A stretch of DNA of 57,092 nucleotides. Source: Acidimicrobiales bacterium (GTDB lineage Bacteria; Actinomycetota; Acidimicrobiia; Acidimicrobiales; DASWMK01). Location: NCBI GenBank assembly GCA_036399815.1, contig DASWMK010000110.1:1-57092 (forward strand). The letters run 5' to 3'. Numbering within the stretch: the first letter of the stretch is position 1; each line of letters begins with the position of its first letter. Below, one piece after another: positions 51,520 through 57,092 of this stretch. Both the position numbers and the translations under genes were made by a program. The notes below the pieces were generated by a model that saw only the letters and a program-made list of their open reading frames with translations, searched no databases and was not told where the DNA came from.

Positions 51520-51906
51520 TCAGGCGGCCGGGGGCAGGAGGGTGAAGGGCACGACGGTGGCGGGGCCGAGGTCGATGCGGCAGTGGGCCTCGACGGTGCC
51601 GTAGTCCTGGAAGTCGAGCTCGGCGCGCACGAGGCGGTAGTTGAACTTGCCCGGCTCGACGACGAGGGGCTGGACGTTGCGGGCGACCTGCTCGCCGTCG
51701 CGGCGGTAGACGACCTCGAGCGCGGCGTCCGGCCGGTCGGCCGGCGGGCAGTGCACGACCACGACGAGGTGGGGGGCGACGGTGACGGGGGCCGGGCCGG
51801 GCGCCGCCATCGAGAAGTGCACGCCGCCGAGGTCGATGCGGGTCGACGGCCCCGCGACCTGGCGGAGGTCGATCGTCTCGACGAACAGCGCGGCGACGAT
51901 GTGCAC
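51520..51906 (-). CDS. Unknown protein, DUF6941-like, 128 aa
   Basis: 128 residues, all-beta in appearance. [33 protein letters not shown] (start and middle) and [23 protein letters not shown] recall the DUF6941 family by pattern, though this is a weak match from memory. It lies one base from the FIST gene on the same strand and is probably co-transcribed with it. The GTG at 51906 was chosen; another GTG three codons upstream is possible. Confidence 0.6.
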   Translation of the reverse strand: MHIVAALFVETIDLRQVAGPSTRIDLGGVHFSMAAPGPAPVTVAPHLVVVVHCPPADRPDAALEVVYRRDGEQVARNVQPLVVEPGKFNYRLVRAELDFQDYGTVEAHCRIDLGPATVVPFTLLPPAA

Positions 51907-51938
51907 GCCCGGCACCGTACCCCGGCCCGGGGGCGCCC

Positions 51939-52064
51939 CTACTGGGCGTCGGTCGGGCGGTCCGCGCCGCCCTCGGCGGGGACCTCGGGGTCGCCCTCGG
52001 ACGGCTCGCGGCCCGGCTCGTCCTCGGTCGGGCCCGGCTGCTGGGTGGTGCCCTGGTCGCTCAT
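51939..52064 (-). CDS. Possible 41-residue acidic peptide gene
   Basis: A 42-codon frame from ATG (52064) to TAG (51939-51941) encodes [20 protein letters not shown] and then a Glu/Pro/Asp-rich tail ending DRPTDAQ. Composition is unlike a random frame, with no rare codons. There is no clear ribosome site. It fills the space between the desaturase and DUF6941-like genes on the same strand. Likely disordered if made; function unknown. Confidence 0.45.
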   Translation of the reverse strand: MSDQGTTQQPGPTEDEPGREPSEGDPEVPAEGGADRPTDAQ

Positions 52065-52103
52065 GGGCGGCGGGGTACCCGGCCGCCGGGCGCGGGAACC
52101 GGC

Positions 52104-52844
52104 TCAGGCGGCCACCGGCTCCTTCAGCCGGGGCCGGTCGTGGCGCACGGTCGCCCACCCGGCCCGCTGGAACAGGCGGATCACCCACCAGCCGGGGTCG
52201 ATCTCGCCCTTCGTGAACGCCAGCTTGGCCGAGGTCGGGGCGGCGTGGTGGTTGTTGTGCAGCCCCTCGCCCGAGGTGAGCAGGGCCAGCCACTGGAGGT
52301 TGGTCGCCGTGTTCGGGTGGGGCCGGCGGCCGAACGTGTGGGTGATGGCGTTCACGGCGGCGTTGAGGGCGAGGTAGGCGACGGCGTGGACGCCGGCGGC
52401 CAGCAGGCCGGCGAGCGGGCCGAGCACGACGACCAGGAAGGCGATGCCGATCGACAGGCCCAGCCAGGCCCGGTCGAACAGCAGCCGGTCCCACGTGTCG
52501 GCCGGCAGGTCCCTGGCGTAGCGGGCGACCTGGTCGGGGTCGGTGGCGACGGCCCGGTAGAGGCCCACGTTGTCCACCTGCACGCGCTTCCAGCCGAGGA
52601 GGACGGGGGAGTGGGGGTCGCCCTCGACGTCGGTGTAGGCGTGGTGCTTGCGGTGGACGGCGACCCACTGGCGGGGCCGGATCCCGGTGGTGACCCAGAT
52701 GAGCACCCGGAACACGCCGGCCAGGCCGGGCGCCAGGGTGACGGCCCGGTGGGACAGGGCCCGGTGCAGGTAGATCGTCGTGAACAACGTGCCCAGCTGG
52801 GCCGTGGTGAAGCCGACGACGAGGGCGAGCAACGCGAGCGACAT
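52104..52844 (-). CDS. Fatty-acid desaturase, delta-9 acyl type
   Basis: 246 residues from the ATG at 52844; a GTG at 52856 would add four. The three histidine boxes of the membrane desaturase family are HRALSH (27-32), HRKHH (64-68) and HNNHH (196-200), around hydrophobic segments for four membrane spans. It puts a double bond in acyl chains using oxygen and a ferredoxin-type donor. An AAGGTGG lies before the ATG. A TetR gene is divergent and shares a palindromic gap, so repression by that TetR is likely. Confidence 0.92.
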   Translation of the reverse strand: MSLALLALVVGFTTAQLGTLFTTIYLHRALSHRAVTLAPGLAGVFRVLIWVTTGIRPRQWVAVHRKHHAYTDVEGDPHSPVLLGWKRVQVDNVGLYRAVATDPDQVARYARDLPADTWDRLLFDRAWLGLSIGIAFLVVVLGPLAGLLAAGVHAVAYLALNAAVNAITHTFGRRPHPNTATNLQWLALLTSGEGLHNNHHAAPTSAKLAFTKGEIDPGWWVIRLFQRAGWATVRHDRPRLKEPVAA

Positions 52845-52861
52845 GGTGCGGTCCACCTTAC

Positions 52862-52879
52862 CTACCTACCGGTCGGTAG
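52862..52879. promoter_or_regulatory. 18-base near-palindrome, TetR operator between desaturase and regulator
   Basis: CTACCTACCGGTCGGTAG matches its reverse complement at 16 of 18 positions, with a CCGG centre. Sites of the form TACCnACCGGTnGGTA are classic TetR-family operators. It lies in the short gap between the divergent desaturase and TetR starts, where a self-regulating repressor would bind, and almost touches the desaturase ribosome site. The binding is inferred. Confidence 0.65.
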
Positions 52880-52916
52880 AAACGTTCCGGACCTTCTGTG
52901 GATACCCTGCGCAGCG

Positions 52917-53534
52917 ATGACCCAGACGCCGACCGTGCCGACGACGCGGGAGTCCATCCTGGTCGAGGCCCGTCGGTGCTTCGCCGAGCACGGCTACGAG
53001 GGCACGTCGCTGAACGACATCGCGGCGCGCGTCGGCATCCGCCGGCCGAGCCTCCTCCACCACTTCACGTCGAAGGAGGCCCTGTACCGCGAGGTGTTCG
53101 AGCGGGCGCTGGCCGACTGGACGACGAGGGTCGAGGACGCCGTGCGGGGCGACCGGGAGGGGTGGACCCAGGTCGACCACGTCATCACCGCGGGGTTCCG
53201 GTTCTTCATGGAGAACCCGGACTTCGTCCGCCTGGCCCGGCGGGAGGCGCTGGACGGCGGCACCCACCTCGGGCTCGACCTCGGCGCCGCCCTCCGCCCG
53301 CTGTTCCGGCGGGCCGTCGAGTACTTCGAGCGGGAGATGACCGCCGGCCGCTTCCGCCGCCACGACGCCGAGCAGCTCGTGCTCACCGGGTACGGCGCCC
53401 TGCTGACCTACTTCAGCGACCTGCCCTTCCTCGAGCACCTGCTCGACCGGGACCCGCTGTCGGCGGCGGCGATGGACGCCCGCATGGACCACGTGCGGGA
53501 GTTCTTCCGGGCCGCCCTCACCCCCACGTCGTAG
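52917..53534 (+). CDS. TetR family transcriptional regulator
   Basis: 205 residues. The N-terminal helix-turn-helix domain spans about 11-57: [39 protein letters not shown]. The C-terminal ligand domain is helical ([22 protein letters not shown]). A family of similar TetR proteins controls unsaturated fatty acid synthesis. Its neighbour, the desaturase, is the obvious target. ATG at 52917; the coding end overlaps the GH84-like gene on the other strand by 17 bases. Confidence 0.93.
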   Translation: MTQTPTVPTTRESILVEARRCFAEHGYEGTSLNDIAARVGIRRPSLLHHFTSKEALYREVFERALADWTTRVEDAVRGDREGWTQVDHVITAGFRFFMENPDFVRLARREALDGGTHLGLDLGAALRPLFRRAVEYFEREMTAGRFRRHDAEQLVLTGYGALLTYFSDLPFLEHLLDRDPLSAAAMDARMDHVREFFRAALTPTS

Positions 53535-55023
53535 GTTCGCCGAGCGGCGGGCCGGCCGGCGGGCGCACCAGGGTCGCCACCTCGCCGCAGCGGGCCAGCG
53601 CGGTCGCCCCGGGCGGGACCCGGAACGTGCCGTCCTCGCCCACCTCGACCGGCTCCTCGTCGGTCGTCACCACCGGCGCCTCGGGCGGGGCCATGCCCTC
53701 GACGGCCCGGAAGGCGAGGCGGACGAGGGCGTCGACGGCGTTGCGGTCCTCCAGGAGCGCGCCGGGCAGGAACGCCCACCGGCCGTCGGCCCGCTGCCCG
53801 AGCGCCGGCTGGACGGCCCGGCGCACGCCCATCACCTGGGGCTCGGACCGGCGCAGGGCCGGCCACTCGTGCAGGAGCGCGAAGGCGTGGCGGGCGGCGG
53901 CGTCGTCGTCGGGCGGCGCCACCCGCCCGGTGCCGTCGGCGGCGAGGGTGACGACCGGCCGGGTGGCCTGGAGCAGCAGCAGGGCCTCGGCCGCCACCGC
54001 GGCCTCCCGGTGGACGGCGGCCAGCCACGGGCCGACCTCGTCCTCCAGGCCGGGCGCGGCGCACGCCGCCGCCGCGGCCAGCCAGCGGCCGAGCGGCGCG
54101 GCCGCCTGCTGCCAGCCCGGCCCGTCCACCGCGCCGGCGAGGGACTGCACGAGGGCGGCGGGGACGGCGCCGTCGCAGGCCTCCGCGAACGTGCGCAGGT
54201 CGCCGGCCTCGGCCAGCCAGGCGGCGACCGGGTCCTCGCCCCGCAGCCAGGCGGCGGCCGACGCCAGCGGCAGCAGCGACGCCCGGGGCTGGACCATCGG
54301 GTTGGCCAGGTAGCCGCAGCAGGCGTCGGCGAGGGCCGGGTCCCGGCCCCACAGCGGCCCGAGGTGCAGGCGGTCGGCCATCAGCGCGTCGTTCACCGGG
54401 TAGTTGTCCCAGAGCAGCGGCGCCCGGCCGCCGAGCGCGGCCGCCCTGGCCCGCGCCTGGGCCGCCGTCACCCGGTCGTTGACCACGGCCTCGCCGGTCC
54501 AGGCCACCGGCACGTCCTCGGGCACCCCCTCGGCGATGGCGGCCAGGTACGGGGTGGCCGACGTGCCCGCGTACTCGGTGGGCACCAGCACGAGCGTCGC
54601 CCGCCCGGCCAGGTGCTCGGCCAGCCCGGCCGCCAGGCGGGCGTGGCCCGGGCCGGCGTCGGGCCGCCAGGGCAGGTCGTCGAAGGCCAGGCACACGAGG
54701 TCGACGCCGGTCGCCACGACCTGGTCGACCTTGGCCGCCAGCGCGGCCCGGTCGTCGGCCGACGACCCGTCGACCGACAGCCCCGGCGAGATGGCGAAGC
54801 CGACCCGCACCCCGCTGTCGGCCACGAGCCGGGCGAACCCGTCGAGGTCGGCGGCGTCGTAGGGCTCGCGCCAGCGGTCGCGGTGCCGGGGCTCGGACTT
54901 CGGCGCGTAGACGTAGTCGGTCATGCCCCGCTCGGCGCAGTGGCGGAGCACGAGCAGCCGCTCGTCCCAGGTCCACGGCCGGCCGTAGAACCCCTCGATC
55001 AGCCCGCGGACGGCCCACGCCAC
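53518..55023 (-). CDS. GH84-like beta-N-acetylglucosaminidase domain protein
   Basis: 501 residues. The first 300 match the GH84 TIM barrel: [18 protein letters not shown] (6-23), [19 protein letters not shown] (37-55) and the catalytic Asp pair Asp115/Asp116 in [12 protein letters not shown]. It would cleave beta-N-acetylglucosamine from a glycan or protein. No signal peptide is seen, so it would act in the cytoplasm, as for O-GlcNAcase-type enzymes, or on imported muropeptides. The last 200 residues are helical. GTG at 55023, 18 bases from the divergent acyl-CoA synthetase gene. Confidence 0.9.
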   Translation of the reverse strand: MAWAVRGLIEGFYGRPWTWDERLLVLRHCAERGMTDYVYAPKSEPRHRDRWREPYDAADLDGFARLVADSGVRVGFAISPGLSVDGSSADDRAALAAKVDQVVATGVDLVCLAFDDLPWRPDAGPGHARLAAGLAEHLAGRATLVLVPTEYAGTSATPYLAAIAEGVPEDVPVAWTGEAVVNDRVTAAQARARAAALGGRAPLLWDNYPVNDALMADRLHLGPLWGRDPALADACCGYLANPMVQPRASLLPLASAAAWLRGEDPVAAWLAEAGDLRTFAEACDGAVPAALVQSLAGAVDGPGWQQAAAPLGRWLAAAAACAAPGLEDEVGPWLAAVHREAAVAAEALLLLQATRPVVTLAADGTGRVAPPDDDAAARHAFALLHEWPALRRSEPQVMGVRRAVQPALGQRADGRWAFLPGALLEDRNAVDALVRLAFRAVEGMAPPEAPVVTTDEEPVEVGEDGTFRVPPGATALARCGEVATLVRPPAGPPLGEPTTWG

Positions 55024-55041
55024 GGTCGATACCGTACGGGC

Positions 55042-55710
55042 GTGCCGGGCCCAGCCACGAGGACCCTCTCCGAGGCGGACTCGAAGGCCCTGCTCTCGGC
55101 GTTCGGCGTGCCCATCCTGGAGGAGCGCCTCGCCGCCACCCCGGACGAGGCGGCCACCATCGCCGGCGCCATGCGCTTCCCGCTCGTCGCCAAGCTGTGC
55201 GGGGCCGGCATCGCCCACAAGACCGAGCGGGGCCTCGTCCGCCTGGGCCTCGGCGACCCCGACGCCGTGCGGGCCGCGGCCGCCGACCTGCTGGCCGCCG
55301 CCCGGCCCGAGGACGGCGAGGTCGACGTCCTCCTCGCCCCCCAGGTGAAGGGCAGCCGGGAGCTGATCGCCGGCCTGTCCAGGGACCCCCAGTTCGGCCC
55401 GGTCGTGATGCTCGGCGTGGGCGGCGTGCTGGCCGAGGCGCTCGGCGACGTCGCCTTCCGCCTCGTGCCGATCGACGAGGCCGACGCCGAGGAGCTGGTC
55501 GACGACCTGCGCACCCGGGCGCTGCTCGGGCCGTTCCGGGGCGAGCCGGCCGTCGACCGCGACGCGCTGGTCACCGTGCTGCTCGGCCTGTCGCTCGTGG
55601 CCGAGGTGACGCCGACCCTGGTGTCGGCCGACGTCAACCCGCTGGTCGTCGTGGACGGGGCGCCGGTGGCGGTCGACGCCCTGGTGGAGCTCGATGCCCC
55701 AGCCGGCTGA
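55042..55710 (+). CDS. NDP-forming acyl-CoA synthetase, ATP-grasp (beta) subunit
   Basis: 222 residues, an ATP-grasp_5 domain: LLSAFGVPILEERLAATPDEA, FPLVAKLCGAGIAHKTERGLVRLGL and SADVNPLVVVDGAPVAVDAL at the end. This is the nucleotide-binding subunit of ADP-forming acetate-CoA ligase-like enzymes, which link acyl-CoA to ATP formation. The partner subunit follows, overlapping by 17 bases. GTG at 55042. Confidence 0.93.
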   Translation: MPGPATRTLSEADSKALLSAFGVPILEERLAATPDEAATIAGAMRFPLVAKLCGAGIAHKTERGLVRLGLGDPDAVRAAAADLLAAARPEDGEVDVLLAPQVKGSRELIAGLSRDPQFGPVVMLGVGGVLAEALGDVAFRLVPIDEADAEELVDDLRTRALLGPFRGEPAVDRDALVTVLLGLSLVAEVTPTLVSADVNPLVVVDGAPVAVDALVELDAPAG

Positions 55711-57092
55711 GCGCTTCCGGGCGCTGTTCGAGCCGAGGGGGGTGGTGGTCGCCGGCGCCTCGACCCACCCCGGCAAGTTCGGCTTCGTCACCCTCCACAA
55801 CCTCCTCGCCGCCGGCTACCGGGGCCGGGTGCTCGCCACCAACCTCGACGGGGCGCCGGTCCTCGGCGTCGAAACGGCCCGGTCGGTGGACGACCTGCCG
55901 GCCGGCGAGGCCGACCTCGTCGTCGTGTGCACGCCGCCGGCCGCCGTCCCCGCCGTGCTGCGGTCGAGCGCGGCGAAGGGCATCACCGCCGCGTTCGTGA
56001 CGACCGCCGGCTACGGCGAGGCCGGCGAGGACGGGCGGCGGGCCGAGGCGGAGCTGGTGGCACTGGCCGACGGCCTCGGGATGCTGCTGGCCGGCCCGAA
56101 CGGGCAGGGCGTGGTGTCCACGCCGGTGTCGCTCTGCGCCCAGATCGTCGCCCCCTACCCGCCGGCCGGCCGCATCGGCGTCGCCAGCCAGTCCGGCAAC
56201 TTCGTGTCCTCGTTCCAGAACTGGGCCGTGCAGACCGGGGTCGGCATCAGCAGGGCGGTGAGCGCGGGGAACGCGGCGGCCGTCACCGTGGCCGACTACC
56301 TCGACTGGTACGCGGACGACCCGGCGACGGCCGTCGGCCTGGCCTACGTCGAGGGGGTGGCCGACGGGCGGGCGCTGTACGAGCGGCTCCGGTCGGTGTC
56401 CGAGCGGATGCCGCTGGTCCTCGTGAAGGGCGGGGCGACGGCCGGCGGGCAGCGGGCCGCGGCCAGCCACACCGGGTCGCTCGCCACCGACGACCGGGTC
56501 TTCGACGGGATGTGCCGCCAGGCCGGGGTGACGAGGGCGGCGACGGTCGAGGAGGCGTTCGACGTGGCCGCCACGTTCGCCACCCAGCCGCTGCCGGCTG
56601 GGCCGAACGTGGCCGTGGTGACGACGGCCGGCGGATGGGGGGTGGTGACGGCCGACGCCGTCGCCCGCAGCGGGCTCCGGCTCCTGCCCCTGCCCGACGA
56701 CCTCCGGGCCGCGATCGACGAGCGGCTGCCGCCCCGGTGGAGCAGGAACAACCCCATCGACCTGGCCGGCGGCGAGACCAGGGACACCATCCCCGAGGTG
56801 CTCGACCTCGTCACCCGGCACCCCGACGTGCACGCCGTGGTCCACCTGGGCCTCGGCATCCAGTCGAACCAGGCGAGGCTCATGCGGCGCGGCCCGTTCT
56901 GGCCCGACCACGGCCTCGAGCGGATCGTCGCCTACCACGAGCGCCAGGACGCCCGCTTCGCCGAGGCCGCCGCCGAGGTCTCCGACGCCACCGGCAAGCC
57001 GATCCTCACGGCGACCGAGCTGGCCGTCGCCGACCCGGCCAACCCCGGCCCGGCGACGGTCCGGGCCACCGGCCGCCTGTGCTACTCGTCGG
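55694..57092 (+). CDS. NDP-forming acyl-CoA synthetase, CoA-binding (alpha) subunit, cut by window end
   Basis: 466 codons are visible and continue past the window end. The start ATG at 55694 lies inside the beta-subunit gene. The N-terminal CoA-binding domain (VVVAGASTHPGKFGFVTLHN), the succinyl-CoA-ligase-like domain (IGVASQSGNFVSSFQNWAVQ) and the phospho-His loop AASHTGSLATDD, whose His carries phosphate during the reaction, are all seen. With the beta subunit it makes or uses acyl-CoA at the expense of ATP; substrate unknown. Confidence 0.93.
   Translation, partial: MPQPAERFRALFEPRGVVVAGASTHPGKFGFVTLHNLLAAGYRGRVLATNLDGAPVLGVETARSVDDLPAGEADLVVVCTPPAAVPAVLRSSAAKGITAAFVTTAGYGEAGEDGRRAEAELVALADGLGMLLAGPNGQGVVSTPVSLCAQIVAPYPPAGRIGVASQSGNFVSSFQNWAVQTGVGISRAVSAGNAAAVTVADYLDWYADDPATAVGLAYVEGVADGRALYERLRSVSERMPLVLVKGGATAGGQRAAASHTGSLATDDRVFDGMCRQAGVTRAATVEEAFDVAATFATQPLPAGPNVAVVTTAGGWGVVTADAVARSGLRLLPLPDDLRAAIDERLPPRWSRNNPIDLAGGETRDTIPEVLDLVTRHPDVHAVVHLGLGIQSNQARLMRRGPFWPDHGLERIVAYHERQDARFAEAAAEVSDATGKPILTATELAVADPANPGPATVRATGRLCYSS

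Overview
The window is 57 kb of very GC-rich DNA (roughly three quarters G+C by eye) with almost no gaps between genes. It carries many GTG starts, several TTG starts and one probable CTG start. The gene set is that of an actinobacterium: a fused F420-biosynthesis protein FbiC, a DUF3151 protein, an Eis-like acetyltransferase, a tkt-tal-pgl pentose-phosphate run and a sugar ABC operon. I would place it tentatively near the Acidimicrobiia, but this is inferred from gene content, not from a marker gene. I found no rRNA, tRNA, CRISPR array, insertion sequence or phage gene. It reads as an ordinary chromosomal segment.

Layout. 1-1.2 kb: start of a formyltetrahydrofolate cyclo-ligase-like gene, a small unknown gene and a 413-bp gap. 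1.2-8.9 kb: a regulated catabolic locus, with RpiR regulator, gamma-glutamyltransferase and cupin on the minus strand, divergent from aldehyde dehydrogenase, class III aminotransferase, FAD-linked oxidase and methyltransferase. 8.9-13.4 kb (minus): cyclopropane-fatty-acid synthase family protein, glycerophosphodiesterase, a single-chain alpha+beta 2-oxoacid dehydrogenase E1, and DoxX. 13.5-20.5 kb: a second aldehyde dehydrogenase, then a complete sugar ABC importer operon with a strong hairpin after the binding-protein gene, then DUF2203. 20.5-29.2 kb: acyl-CoA synthetase, then a plus-strand run of SirB1-like protein, acyl-CoA dehydrogenase, VOC protein, alpha/beta hydrolase, patatin, DUF3151, flavin reductase-like protein, MobA, rhodanese and RNase D. 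29.3-36.2 kb: delta-60-repeat exported protein, GH13 glucosidase, small acidic protein, TypA, a cysteine-rich unknown and an Eis-like acetyltransferase. 36.3-40 kb: glcDEF plus a small helical protein. 40-45.7 kb: LOG-family protein, mini zinc-ribbon, FbiC with a GNAT, and a Tat-exported PhoX-like protein. 45.7-52.9 kb (minus): epoxide hydrolase-like protein, pgl, tal, tkt, FIST protein and two small unknowns, then a fatty-acid desaturase divergent from a TetR regulator. 53.5-57.1 kb: GH84-like hydrolase divergent from the two subunits of an NDP-forming acyl-CoA synthetase, the second cut by the window end.

How it fits together. The themes are carbon uptake and oxidation (sugar importer, glucosidase, pentose phosphate enzymes, glycolate oxidation, acyl-CoA and amine/aldehyde catabolism), membrane lipid modification (cyclopropane synthase family protein, desaturase, glycerophosphodiesterase, patatin) and cofactors (F420, molybdopterin). 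Ten neighbouring gene pairs overlap by exactly four bases (ATGA, GTGA, TTGA or CTGA), which points to widespread translational coupling. The best regulatory signals are inverted repeats between divergent genes, above all the 18-bp near-palindrome between the desaturase and its TetR neighbour. I found no convincing new defence or mobile system. The most interesting uncharacterised unit is the RpiR/GGT/ALDH/aminotransferase/oxidase locus.
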